Source of the DNA: JAFGKM01 sp964403465 | GTDB taxonomy: Bacteria > Ratteibacteria > UBA8468 > B48-G9 > JAFGKM01 | Assembly (NCBI GenBank): GCA_964403465.1 | Contig: CAYOFY010000012.1 | Span: 1-31,645 of the forward strand | DNA: 31,645 bases | Reading direction: 5' to 3' | Shown: in pieces, positions 17,011 through 25,066 of the stretch | How the letters are laid out: every line of letters begins with the position of its first letter | Numbering within the stretch: the stretch's first letter is position 1 | The notes under the pieces: model-generated | Databases searched by the model: none | What the model was told of the DNA's origin: nothing | Seen by the model: only the letters and a program-made list of their open reading frames with translations | Translations under genes and position numbers: made by a program

Positions 17011-18157
17011 TATAATCCTCTAAAATTTTTTCAATAATCGGCTCTTCTTTAATTGCGGAAATTTCTTGCAAGGCAAAAATAACCCCCCTTTTTCCTATAA
17101 TGTCCTGCAATTCCAGCGCTTTTTCGTCTTCGGGATAATTATAGCATAAACAGCAGGCCATAACAAAACAGATATTTCTCGGAGATATATTCTGGGAAAG
17201 ACACAGTTTTATTGCTCCGGCTATCCTGTCCGACGCACCTATTTTCCTTATTGGGTCGCGCCCCACTCTGTAAACCGTGTCACCCAGCAACTTATTGCCA
17301 AACCTCCTTATCAGATCTGAGATGTAACTTTCAATTTCCACAATTTCAAAATTGTGTTTTTTCATGAGGGCGGATTTTGCTTCACGGATGACTCCGTTCA
17401 GGAGATTTTTTATGTCAGTATCGCCAAGGGTTTCCCATATGTACCTGTATCCTTTCAGATACCCCGCGTATGCGAGACATGCATGCAGCAGATTATGCAC
17501 GAATAGTTTAAGTTCTTCGTAAGGGAAGAGGTTGTCAACGGGATAAAATCCTTTTATGGGTGGAATTTCACCCTTGAAGCTTTTCCTGTCAACAGGCAGT
17601 ATGTTGTAAGGTTCCACAGTTACAAGAAGCGGCATTTTTTTACGCATATTTTCTGTCAGCGGAGATACCATCCTGCTGACAACGGTTTCTATGAAGCCGG
17701 TTTTTGCATTCAGGAAAGGCAGAAAAGAGTCGCTAAGATATTTCCTGGTAGCCTGCTTCAAGATCCCTGAACTTCCGAGAATGTTTTCGCATATAACAAT
17801 ATTCAGGTAAGAGTCAGGATTTTCCAGTGCTTTTTTCTTGATACCCTTTGCCAGGAGAGGTGCTAAAGAAGGAAGGTTGTTAACTCCCACCGCAGTAAAA
17901 GCAAGGTTGGCGAATTTAATCTCCCCGGCAATCTCATTCGTCTCTGAAAGACCAAGCGCCGACAAATCAGTTATCTTTCGTTCCGTCTTTGTATCTCCGA
18001 GCAGCCATAGCGGATACTCCCTGTTTTCGTTAAGTTTTCTTACGAGATTTTCATCAACATCTACGAATACGAGTGAATAACCTGAACTGTTACATATATC
18101 CCCTATGAATCCCCTTCCTATCTGTCCTGCACCGAATATCACAACCTTTTCTTTCAT
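16925..18157 (-). CDS. mtlD: Mannitol-1-phosphate 5-dehydrogenase-like protein
   Basis: 410 residues. The N-terminal dinucleotide fold begins VVIFGAGQIGRGFIG. The C-terminal polyol-dehydrogenase domain has the catalytic Lys-x4-Asn-x2-His pattern at K217, N222 and H225 (KLFVHNLLHA) and a family-like CENILGSS. MtlD converts mannitol 1-phosphate to fructose 6-phosphate with NAD. Altronate or another polyol-phosphate dehydrogenase of the same family remains possible. The last 28 residues are read across the start of the next gene, are rich in Gly, Ser and Arg, and lie beyond the usual ~382-residue length. No mannitol PTS gene is in the window. It is the first gene after a near-consensus promoter. 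Confidence 0.85.
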   Translation of the reverse strand: MKEKVVIFGAGQIGRGFIGDICNSSGYSLVFVDVDENLVRKLNENREYPLWLLGDTKTERKITDLSALGLSETNEIAGEIKFANLAFTAVGVNNLPSLAPLLAKGIKKKALENPDSYLNIVICENILGSSGILKQATRKYLSDSFLPFLNAKTGFIETVVSRMVSPLTENMRKKMPLLVTVEPYNILPVDRKSFKGEIPPIKGFYPVDNLFPYEELKLFVHNLLHACLAYAGYLKGYRYIWETLGDTDIKNLLNGVIREAKSALMKKHNFEIVEIESYISDLIRRFGNKLLGDTVYRVGRDPIRKIGASDRIAGAIKLCLSQNISPRNICFVMACCLCYNYPEDEKALELQDIIGKRGVIFALQEISAIKEEPIIEKILEDYNEIQDEGGSSEAPGGAFRRRDSHTGTGR

Positions 18158-18195
18158 TATCTAAAAATTATACAATATGAGAGAAATTCTTTGAA
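18158..18195 (-). promoter_or_regulatory. Sigma70-type promoter of the mtlD-led operon, near-leaderless
   Basis: On the minus strand TTCAAA (18195-18190, 4 of 6) and a perfect TATAAT (18172-18167) are separated by 17 bases. The expected transcription start, around 18160, leaves only about three bases before the ATG at 18157, and no Shine-Dalgarno sequence is present. The boxes are directly visible; use as a promoter is inferred. Confidence 0.62.
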
Positions 18196-18222
18196 AAAAA
18201 TCTTTGAGGCATGATGGTAATT

Positions 18223-20670
18223 TTAGAAAAGGACCCTTAAAGTTACGATTTCATTAGGTTTTACGTTAAACCTGACAGAATGTTGTTTTACGGAAAGGTT
18301 TACGATCTTTTTAATTTCTATGTCTGTTTTTGCAACTTGCCTTAGCGGTTTAAAATAACGGATTTCAGCGGATGTATTCACTCCCTCCGCCTCATAAAAT
18401 CTGAGGATATAATAATCTCCCTCTTTATAAAATGCGGTGAGAACGAGATTGGGAGGTGATATCGAAAGAAATGAAAATACTGAAGACAACCTTCCCTTCC
18501 CCTCTCTTCTGACATATAACACTTCAGGAGGATATACGAATCTTTCCGCCTCTGCGGGCAGATGATATTTTTTCCAGTCACCCGGATGAAAAATAAGATG
18601 AGAGACAAACTTGTGTTGCCCCTCACACATAATTGATTTGTTGATAAATCTTTCCCATCCTTGCCTCTTTGTGAAACTGTTGAGCAGGATATTGCCTATG
18701 GATTTTTCATTGAGAATATAATAATGCGTGGCATCATAATTGACGTAAGAAATACTCTTTTTCTTATCTGTACAGGTAATAAAAGATTTGGCGAAGAACA
18801 GGTTTTTTCTATACCTTTCGAAGGACCTGTCAAAAGACTCGATATCCATCCTTTTTTCCTCCACGCCAAACGGAAAATCTCCGTGGTAAACTCCCCCGGG
18901 AATTATTGGGAATTCCAGAGTCAGAAAACCGTCCTGTTTTTTCCAGTCCACCTGTGTGTGAAATTCTATGCGGGCTTCGTCCTTATAGATGAAAACTCTT
19001 CTTTCTATGTTGTGCTTTCCTATTCTGCCCTGTGAATGATAAGAGGCATAGAGTTCCCCGTCATCCTGTTTTTCCGTGTATTTCCATTCTGCGATTCCAT
19101 GTCCTGTTACAGGACCTACATGCAGAACCCCTTTTGTTGTATCAACCCTGTATAGTTTTAAATTGCCGAAACTATTTCCTTCATGAGCCTGATATATCTT
19201 TCCAAACGCTTCAACCCTGGTGATTTCCGCACCATGCATTTTTACCGAAAATGGAACGTTCTCCATCTGTTTCTTATCCTTTTTCCCTTTTATCACGGAA
19301 ATGGTGTTATATCCTGTTGAAGGAAGAATCAACTTTGCCATTATACGATGCTCAAAGATTTTTTCTTCCGGGCCGCCGCCACTGTTTGTATCTATGACCT
19401 GGAAAGGCACATTTTTGCCGCTACCATCGCAAAGTTTGAATCTTGTTTCTCCCATAGGGAGTGCTATATTCAGAAAAATCTTTTCTTCCCTGTTGCGACA
19501 GAGAGGGTTAAAAATAATAAATTCAGAGTTCTTATTACCGGACAATTTATCACTCAGAAAAGACAGAACTTTTTTCTTTATTGCATTACAGTTCTGTTTA
19601 ACGTAAATGGCGATTTGGAGCAGTTCACAAAAATCTTCTTCAAAAAGCCACTGGGTTGAATGCGCACAGGAAAGCAGGTGTTTTTCCCACAACTGGCCAA
19701 TTTCCCTGAATACGTTTTTAAAGCCCAGTAGAGACGCAATTGCCGTCCACTTTTCCACTTCCGTGAGATTCACTTCATTCGCCTGCCGCAGACAGAACAA
19801 TCCGTTTGAACCGCCCCACCCGACATTGTAGCTGACTTCACACGGGTCCAGAGAACCTTCTATTTCAGGCAAGTTTTCTTTTTCAATTTCTTTGAAATAT
19901 TCAGACGGTACGGCAAATGCGACAGGTGTTCGTTTTGAACTATTCCAGTTATTCATGAAACGAAAAACGGGTATTTTTTTGTCTTCGTAAGGAGTTCTCA
20001 GAGGTCTTGTATCATCCATTCCCATGCTTATCCATCTTATTCCTGCGGGGGAAAGTTCCCGGTCGCAATCCAACTCATCTTTAAAATTTTTTTCAAGTTC
20101 TCTGTAATAGTTAAAACCGGGATAAGGACCCCGGCTGCAAAGAACTTTGCTTCCGTCCTGTCCTTTCCAGTAAAATTCCAGGGGTATTTTCTTTGCGGAT
20201 AAAGCGGTGTGGGGTCTCCAGAATCTGAAGTATCTGTATCCGGTCTTCTTCAGAATTTGGGGCATCTGAGGATGCCCGGCTGAAACATCAACGGTGGACG
20301 CATAAACCGTCAGATCTGCTCCGGGGAATAGTTTTCCATAGACCTTCCTTCCCATCAGTATATCCCGTATCTGTGTTTCTTCTCCTACCATGGAGGGTCT
20401 GAGGTTGGTATAGGTACCGCATATTCCAATCTTTCCCTCATGAATTCTCTGCCTCAATTCCCTGAACTTTTCCGGCCTTTTTTTCAGGAACGGTTCAACT
20501 TCGGTCTTGTAGGTGTCAAAGTACCATCTGAATTCGGGATGATTCCTTAATGTATCAAGAACCTCATCAAACACAAGAACATATCTTTTCTCATGCCATC
20601 TTCTTGTAAAAGTCCATGCCCAGTCAGCATGACAATAAGGAACGATAAATATCATTTTCACTTTCTTCAT
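18223..20670 (-). CDS. Glycoside hydrolase family 38 alpha-mannosidase
   Basis: 815 residues from the chosen start. The GH38 catalytic domain opens VPYCHADWAW, with zinc ligands H14 and D16. TVDVSAGHPQMPQIL carries the nucleophile D128, which also ligates zinc, and CAHSTQW carries the probable fourth ligand H337. Middle three-helix (about 300-365) and C-terminal beta-sandwich regions follow. The family cleaves terminal alpha-mannose or 2-O-alpha-mannosyl-glycerate-type substrates with retention. No signal peptide is seen, so it is probably cytosolic and acts on imported oligosaccharides. AGGAG four bases before 20670 supports this start; an upstream ATG at 20712 with AGGA would add 14 residues. 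It follows the URO-D gene closely and may share its transcript. Confidence 0.87.
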   Translation of the reverse strand: MKKVKMIFIVPYCHADWAWTFTRRWHEKRYVLVFDEVLDTLRNHPEFRWYFDTYKTEVEPFLKKRPEKFRELRQRIHEGKIGICGTYTNLRPSMVGEETQIRDILMGRKVYGKLFPGADLTVYASTVDVSAGHPQMPQILKKTGYRYFRFWRPHTALSAKKIPLEFYWKGQDGSKVLCSRGPYPGFNYYRELEKNFKDELDCDRELSPAGIRWISMGMDDTRPLRTPYEDKKIPVFRFMNNWNSSKRTPVAFAVPSEYFKEIEKENLPEIEGSLDPCEVSYNVGWGGSNGLFCLRQANEVNLTEVEKWTAIASLLGFKNVFREIGQLWEKHLLSCAHSTQWLFEEDFCELLQIAIYVKQNCNAIKKKVLSFLSDKLSGNKNSEFIIFNPLCRNREEKIFLNIALPMGETRFKLCDGSGKNVPFQVIDTNSGGGPEEKIFEHRIMAKLILPSTGYNTISVIKGKKDKKQMENVPFSVKMHGAEITRVEAFGKIYQAHEGNSFGNLKLYRVDTTKGVLHVGPVTGHGIAEWKYTEKQDDGELYASYHSQGRIGKHNIERRVFIYKDEARIEFHTQVDWKKQDGFLTLEFPIIPGGVYHGDFPFGVEEKRMDIESFDRSFERYRKNLFFAKSFITCTDKKKSISYVNYDATHYYILNEKSIGNILLNSFTKRQGWERFINKSIMCEGQHKFVSHLIFHPGDWKKYHLPAEAERFVYPPEVLYVRREGKGRLSSVFSFLSISPPNLVLTAFYKEGDYYILRFYEAEGVNTSAEIRYFKPLRQVAKTDIEIKKIVNLSVKQHSVRFNVKPNEIVTLRVLF

Positions 20671-20674
20671 TTCT

Positions 20675-20679
20675 CTCCT
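20675..20679 (-). promoter_or_regulatory. Shine-Dalgarno site favouring the internal GH38 start
   Basis: Minus-strand AGGAG lies four bases before the ATG at 20670. The earlier ATG at 20712 has a weaker AGGA three bases upstream. The family's N-terminal beta strand begins directly at the downstream start. Confidence 0.5.
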
Positions 20680-20722
20680 ATTGTTATGAAATTTTTCTGT
20701 TTCACTCTTCATTTTTCCTGAG

Positions 20723-21817
20723 TCAAAAGTTTTCTATAGCTTCTCTAACGAAAGAAATCCTTTTCAATGTGGCATCCGGAGGAACCTGGTCAGCCACGCC
20801 TAATATGTAATTTTTTTTGCAAAAAAAGGCAATAGTTTTTCTCAGGAAGTTTTCAAAATATTCGTCAGAGTATAGAGGAGAAAAGAGAGCTCCCGGAATA
20901 CCACCGAAGACAATGACATTATCCCCGATTATCTCTTCAATCTCTTCAAACGTAATGTCTCCCACCGGGAACGGCGTCACTGCTTCAATAAATGAATAAC
21001 CGGCTTTGATAAGCAGAGAAACGGTGGGTTTTACCGCCCCGTCATTATGTACGCCAACAAATTTTTCTTTCTTTTTGAGTTGGGCTATCCTTTTTGTCCA
21101 ATAGGGCAATTCATACTTTTCAACCAGACTTTTTCCTGTGATTTCTCCTGAAAGGTTCTCGGGAAATTCGACAATCTTGCAGGGCGACTCTCCAATTATT
21201 TCAAAGATTTTTTCATCGCAGTCCTGCAAGAATGTCATTGTCTCCTCCATTTCTTTGGGGTACTCCATAATAAGATCTATTGTTGTTTGAACACCGGCCC
21301 ATCTTGTAATAAGTGTCTGTAAAGGAGAAGTACAGATTGGTGCCAGACATACAGGTATTCCGCTTCCATCCCAGAGCGTGTCTATCCTTTCAAAATCACT
21401 GTAATCAGGAAAAACCTTCCTTTTTTCAAATATATACTTCAGGACAGCAAGATCCTCGGGTTTTTTGATATAATGAGAATGATAAGCGAAAGTGTACGAT
21501 TCAGGAAGATATTTAGAGATTGATTCCAGCTGGCCTGTGGGAGTAGTAACATGGGAAATCTTGATATTACCTTCCAGTTTTTCTGAAAAGACTATTTCTC
21601 CGGGATACTCTTCTCTCCATACCCGGGGTGGGTAAAGATAAATACCCGCTCCTGCATCCTGATGCAGTCTTAAATAACCTGTTTCGCCCTTATATCTTTC
21701 TGCTAAATTTCCTTTAGTCTTCTCAGCATCATACCACCATGACAAATCTGCATACCACGGAATTGTATCCGGTTTACCCCCATTCAGAACTGTTAATATC
21801 CTCTGTCGTTCATCCAT
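20723..21817 (-). CDS. URO-D fold protein (uroporphyrinogen decarboxylase-like family), function unknown
   Basis: 364 residues with the URO-D/methionine-synthase-like barrel pattern: opening ERQRILTVLNGGKPDTIP, VFGGIPGAL near 303-311 and a late VPPDAT. It is not HemE: the RQAGRY-type substrate loop is absent. It also lacks the His-x-Cys...Cys zinc site of MtaA/CmuA-type corrinoid methyltransferases: H257 is followed by Asn-Asp (VGVHNDGA) and the C-terminal cysteine position is not Cys. Relatives of this type are often found beside glycoside hydrolases and sugar dehydrogenases in Planctomycetes-Lentisphaerae-like and Omnitrophota-like genomes, but their reaction is not established. It lies directly upstream of the GH38 gene. 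Confidence 0.72.
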   Translation of the reverse strand: MDERQRILTVLNGGKPDTIPWYADLSWWYDAEKTKGNLAERYKGETGYLRLHQDAGAGIYLYPPRVWREEYPGEIVFSEKLEGNIKISHVTTPTGQLESISKYLPESYTFAYHSHYIKKPEDLAVLKYIFEKRKVFPDYSDFERIDTLWDGSGIPVCLAPICTSPLQTLITRWAGVQTTIDLIMEYPKEMEETMTFLQDCDEKIFEIIGESPCKIVEFPENLSGEITGKSLVEKYELPYWTKRIAQLKKKEKFVGVHNDGAVKPTVSLLIKAGYSFIEAVTPFPVGDITFEEIEEIIGDNVIVFGGIPGALFSPLYSDEYFENFLRKTIAFFCKKNYILGVADQVPPDATLKRISFVREAIENF

Positions 21818-21851
21818 CTATATGAAAAATAGAATAATCTGCGGACTTTTT

Positions 21852-22721
21852 TCAGAGTGTCGCCCCCTTCTTGCCTGTTTTCTTTTCCATTTCAAGCAGT
21901 TGTTTCCCGTATTCAAATCCGGCTTGTGCGACCGGGCTGTCACTCCGTATTGTTCTGCTCTTTGTATGCTCCGGATGGTAAAAATCTCTCCTGTCAAGCA
22001 TGTTAAGAAAGCGCTCTTTGAAATCAGTAAAACTTTCTCCGTATATATGATAGGAATCAATGATATCCGTATACTGCCCAACCGTAATTTTTTCACCCGT
22101 TTTCTCTGAAATCCTGTCGGCGATAGATTTTTGCAGGCAGGTGAGTCCAAAAATGTTCATGAAAGCAGCACGATAAGCGTCTCTTGAACGCCAGTGTACG
22201 TTCATGGCAAGATATAAGCCGGAATTACTTGCTTTGAGTATCCTGCACCAGATTCTCTGCAGACACGGAGGGTCATAGGTGGCCGGGTCGTAAAACGGTA
22301 TCCATGTGATCGCCTGCGCCCTTCTCGTGAAAAACGTTGCGCTGAGTTTTTCAACAATATAGTCAATCTGGTTTATTTTTTTCTTTTCTGAACTGTCGGG
22401 TATGTTATAGTTAAACAAACGGTCATGATAGGTGTATGTCCATTTTTTTTCTTCGGGATTTATCCAGTGGTCGTGAACACCTTCAACTACTTCCTGTCTG
22501 TATTTTTCAAGGTCTTCCATGCCCCCGGGAAAACCGAGGTGTATCCGCGGTTCCGAAAAAGGATTTTCAATTACCATAATCATTGTTGCATCCCTGCTTT
22601 CCGGGTCATCGGGCCTGTCATATTCCGTTCTAACGGAAATGCCTTTTTCCCAGAGCTCAACGAGACTTTTCTCCCAGACTTCCGCAACGGACTGGCCCTT
22701 TACTATTATCACCGGTATCAT
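21852..22721 (-). CDS. thyA: Thymidylate synthase, archaeal-like ThyA family
   Basis: 289 residues. The catalytic cysteine is C153 (DPPCLQR). The phosphate-binding arginine pair is R133-R134, and R178 and D181 lie in WRSRDAYRA. N189 (MNI) contacts the pyrimidine, and H225-x-Y227 (SYHIYGE) matches the deoxyribose-binding HxY. Asn rather than Asp at 189 favours dUMP over dCMP as substrate. Trp replaces the usual Gln before RS (Q165 in E. coli), as aromatic residues do in archaeal forms. The N-terminal 100 residues differ from E. coli ThyA. The start overlaps the polX stop (ATGA), so DNA repair polymerase and dTMP supply are translated together. Confidence 0.78.
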   Translation of the reverse strand: MIPVIIVKGQSVAEVWEKSLVELWEKGISVRTEYDRPDDPESRDATMIMVIENPFSEPRIHLGFPGGMEDLEKYRQEVVEGVHDHWINPEEKKWTYTYHDRLFNYNIPDSSEKKKINQIDYIVEKLSATFFTRRAQAITWIPFYDPATYDPPCLQRIWCRILKASNSGLYLAMNVHWRSRDAYRAAFMNIFGLTCLQKSIADRISEKTGEKITVGQYTDIIDSYHIYGESFTDFKERFLNMLDRRDFYHPEHTKSRTIRSDSPVAQAGFEYGKQLLEMEKKTGKKGATL

Positions 22722-24421
22722 CCTTTCCTCCTTCTCAGAGGGATACTATCCCAGGAATAGGCGTTGAGTACATCCTTCTTTTCAAGCCAACCTCTCCTTG
22801 CCATGCCTATTCCGAGTTTCATCTGTTTTAACATCTCGGTATCATGGGCATCGGTGCCTATGACGAATCGTGCTCGAAATTCCTTTGCCCTGAGTATATT
22901 GGCATCGTCAAGATCAAGACGGTCGTAAGCAGCGTTGATCTCAAGCGCAACATTTTTTCTTGCAGCATGCTCGATTATCTCTTCAAGATTCATGACATAA
23001 CCCTCTCTTCCTGAAAGTAATCTTCCTGTGGGATGGGCAATGATATCAACAAAGGGATTTTCCATGGCAGTTTTCATTCTATGGGTAACATTTTTTGCAA
23101 AACCCTGGTGCACCGCAGCAATAACAAAATCAAGTTTCTCCAGCACTGTATCCGAATAATCAAGTCGTCCATCCGATAGTATATCCACTTCCATGCCTTT
23201 GAATATTCTTATTCCATGCATTTCTTCCTGTATTCTGTCGATCTCCTCATCCCTTCTGTTGAGTGACTGCTCGTCAAGTCCCCCGGCTATGCGGGATGTT
23301 TTTGAATGGTCACATATGCCTATGTACCTGTAACCCATCTTCCTTGCCGCGAGTGCAAGAGTTCTTATATCATTGACGCCGTCAGAATAATTTGAATGCA
23401 CATGAAGGTCGCCCGTTATATCATTCTGTTCAATAATATTTGGTAACTTACCCTCCATGGCAGCTTCTATCTCTCCCCTGTCTTCTCTCAGTTCGGGCGG
23501 GATCCATTTCATGCCCAGCGTTCTATAAATCTCTTCCTCGTTTTCCCCTGCTATTTTCTTTCTGCCTTTGAATACTCCGTATTCATTCAATTTGAGATTC
23601 TTTTCCTTTGCCAATCTCCGTATTTTTACATTGTGGGTTTTTGATCCCGTAAAATATAGAAGAGCAGCTCCGTATGAATTCTCTTTGACCACCCTGAGGT
23701 CAACCTGGAGATTCCGGGGCTCGATAAGTACTGATGCTTTTGTATTTCCTCTTGCCAGGATATCTTTTACCGAGCGCTGTGAAACAAAATTCTCTATTAT
23801 TTCCGCACTTTTATCCCCGGTAGCGAGAATGTCTATATCTCCTATGGTCTCTTTCATCCTTCTCAATGAACCTGCAATTGAAACCTTTTTCGTGATTTTT
23901 TTGAGCGGTGCAATTATTTCTTCTGCGGCGGGCAATGCTATTCCCAAAGGTGTTCTTGCTTTGCCTGATTTATAAAGTGCCATACCTTTCATTATGTTCG
24001 CAGCTTTCTTGCTTCCCATGCCGGGGAGTGAGGCAATTCTACCGTCTTCAAGCGCCTTTTCCAGATCCTCGAGGGTCTTGATACCGAGGTCCTTATAGAT
24101 AAGGTACAATGTTTTTGGGCCGAGGTTGGGTATGTTAAACAATTCAAGCAGACCTTCAGGTATATCGGAAATAGTCTCCTTATACTTTGTTATGCTCCCC
24201 GTCAGGAAATACTCTTGAATTTTTTCGGCCATCCCCTTTCCAATACCATCAATTTCAGAGAGGGTTCCTGCCTTCATGTTTTTCTCTATATCGCCGTGAT
24301 ATTCTCTCAGAACCCTTGAAGCCTTTCTGTAAGCGGCAATCTTGAAAAAATTTTCCCCCTTGAATTCCAATGCATCTGCAATTCTATCAAAAATGTCAGC
24401 TATCTCAATATTTTTGCCCAT
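22718..24421 (-). CDS. polX: Family X DNA polymerase with PHP phosphoesterase domain
   Basis: 567 residues, the standard bacterial PolX size. The helix-hairpin-helix and 8-kDa-like region (about 1-130; GIGKGMAEKI, LPGMGSKKA) precedes the nucleotidyltransferase core with GSLRR...GDIDI and a third Asp in QVDLRVV. The C-terminal PHP domain (about 335-565) has all metal motifs: DLHVHSNYSDG, DHSKTS, GMEVDIL, AAVHQG, AHPTGR, EINAAYDR and GTDAHD. It fills short gaps in base-excision repair, and the PHP domain gives 3'-5' exonuclease/phosphatase activity. No ribosome binding site precedes the ATG; a TTG at 24430 is possible. The upstream 150 bases are AT-rich with no clear promoter. Confidence 0.95.
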   Translation of the reverse strand: MGKNIEIADIFDRIADALEFKGENFFKIAAYRKASRVLREYHGDIEKNMKAGTLSEIDGIGKGMAEKIQEYFLTGSITKYKETISDIPEGLLELFNIPNLGPKTLYLIYKDLGIKTLEDLEKALEDGRIASLPGMGSKKAANIMKGMALYKSGKARTPLGIALPAAEEIIAPLKKITKKVSIAGSLRRMKETIGDIDILATGDKSAEIIENFVSQRSVKDILARGNTKASVLIEPRNLQVDLRVVKENSYGAALLYFTGSKTHNVKIRRLAKEKNLKLNEYGVFKGRKKIAGENEEEIYRTLGMKWIPPELREDRGEIEAAMEGKLPNIIEQNDITGDLHVHSNYSDGVNDIRTLALAARKMGYRYIGICDHSKTSRIAGGLDEQSLNRRDEEIDRIQEEMHGIRIFKGMEVDILSDGRLDYSDTVLEKLDFVIAAVHQGFAKNVTHRMKTAMENPFVDIIAHPTGRLLSGREGYVMNLEEIIEHAARKNVALEINAAYDRLDLDDANILRAKEFRARFVIGTDAHDTEMLKQMKLGIGMARRGWLEKKDVLNAYSWDSIPLRRRKG

Positions 24422-24580
24422 ATCAAACAAAGCTGAAGTCAGCAGCGAAAAGTTAAAGCAGTGATTGTGCTCTTTATAATTTTCCCCATGTATTTTTCGT
24501 TTTCCGGTAGAAAATACTATATAAATATATTACTACATTTGCAGGATCTCTCAAAGAAAAAAAGGGAGGCGCATGCTGTA

Positions 24581-25066
24581 TTACTTTTCAAAGAGGTAAG
24601 AGACATTGTTGGTTTCAAACAAAACATCAAGCACTTCTGCCGCAGAAGCGTCATCAACAAATTCAATCTTGTCCAGAATGCGGTCTTCCGAATAAGGGAG
24701 TTTGTGAAGTACCAGACTGTAACCGTTTCCTTTCCCGACAGTTCTTACTTTTCGGTCGTTGGGAACCCTTGCAATGAAAAGAGAGACAAGCAACAGCAAT
24801 GAAGTGACCAGAATAACGGGTTTGAGAAGGAATGTTCTTCTGGGCCGATAACCAGATATTTCTTTCAACCTCGCTGTCCAGAAATTTTCGTCGGGGAAAG
24901 GTGTCGCAATACCTTTTGCGGCACATAAAATATTCTTATATTCGTCCAGGGAATTTGAACATTCATCACAAACCTTCAGGTGGTTTTCGAGCAATTCCTT
25001 TTCTTCTTTGCCTAACTCTTTTGATAGATAATCGACGATCATTCTTTCAAATTCCATGCATCCCAT
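24581..25066 (-). CDS. Zinc-binding anti-sigma factor (ZAS type) with one membrane helix
   Basis: 161 residues. The N-terminal zf-HC2 domain has C3 and the H29-x3-C33-x2-C36 motif typical of zinc anti-sigma factors. A membrane helix lies at about 82-98, with about 60 residues on the far side of the membrane that could sense the envelope. It probably sequesters the ECF sigma factor encoded just upstream, overlapping it by 20 bases. The ATG at 25066 follows an excellent ribosome binding site by seven bases. The sensed signal cannot be inferred. The C-terminal domain is not one I recognise. Confidence 0.87.
   Translation of the reverse strand: MGCMEFERMIVDYLSKELGKEEKELLENHLKVCDECSNSLDEYKNILCAAKGIATPFPDENFWTARLKEISGYRPRRTFLLKPVILVTSLLLLVSLFIARVPNDRKVRTVGKGNGYSLVLHKLPYSEDRILDKIEFVDDASAAEVLDVLFETNNVSYLFEK

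Noticed and set aside
18196..18222. Terminator after the GH38 gene
   Set aside because: A T-rich run is present on the minus strand, but no stable stem precedes it; the two CAAAGA copies are direct, not inverted.
24431..24580. Promoter for polX in the AT-rich spacer
   Set aside because: Several TATA-like boxes exist (for example around 24500-24540) but none has a -35 at an acceptable distance.
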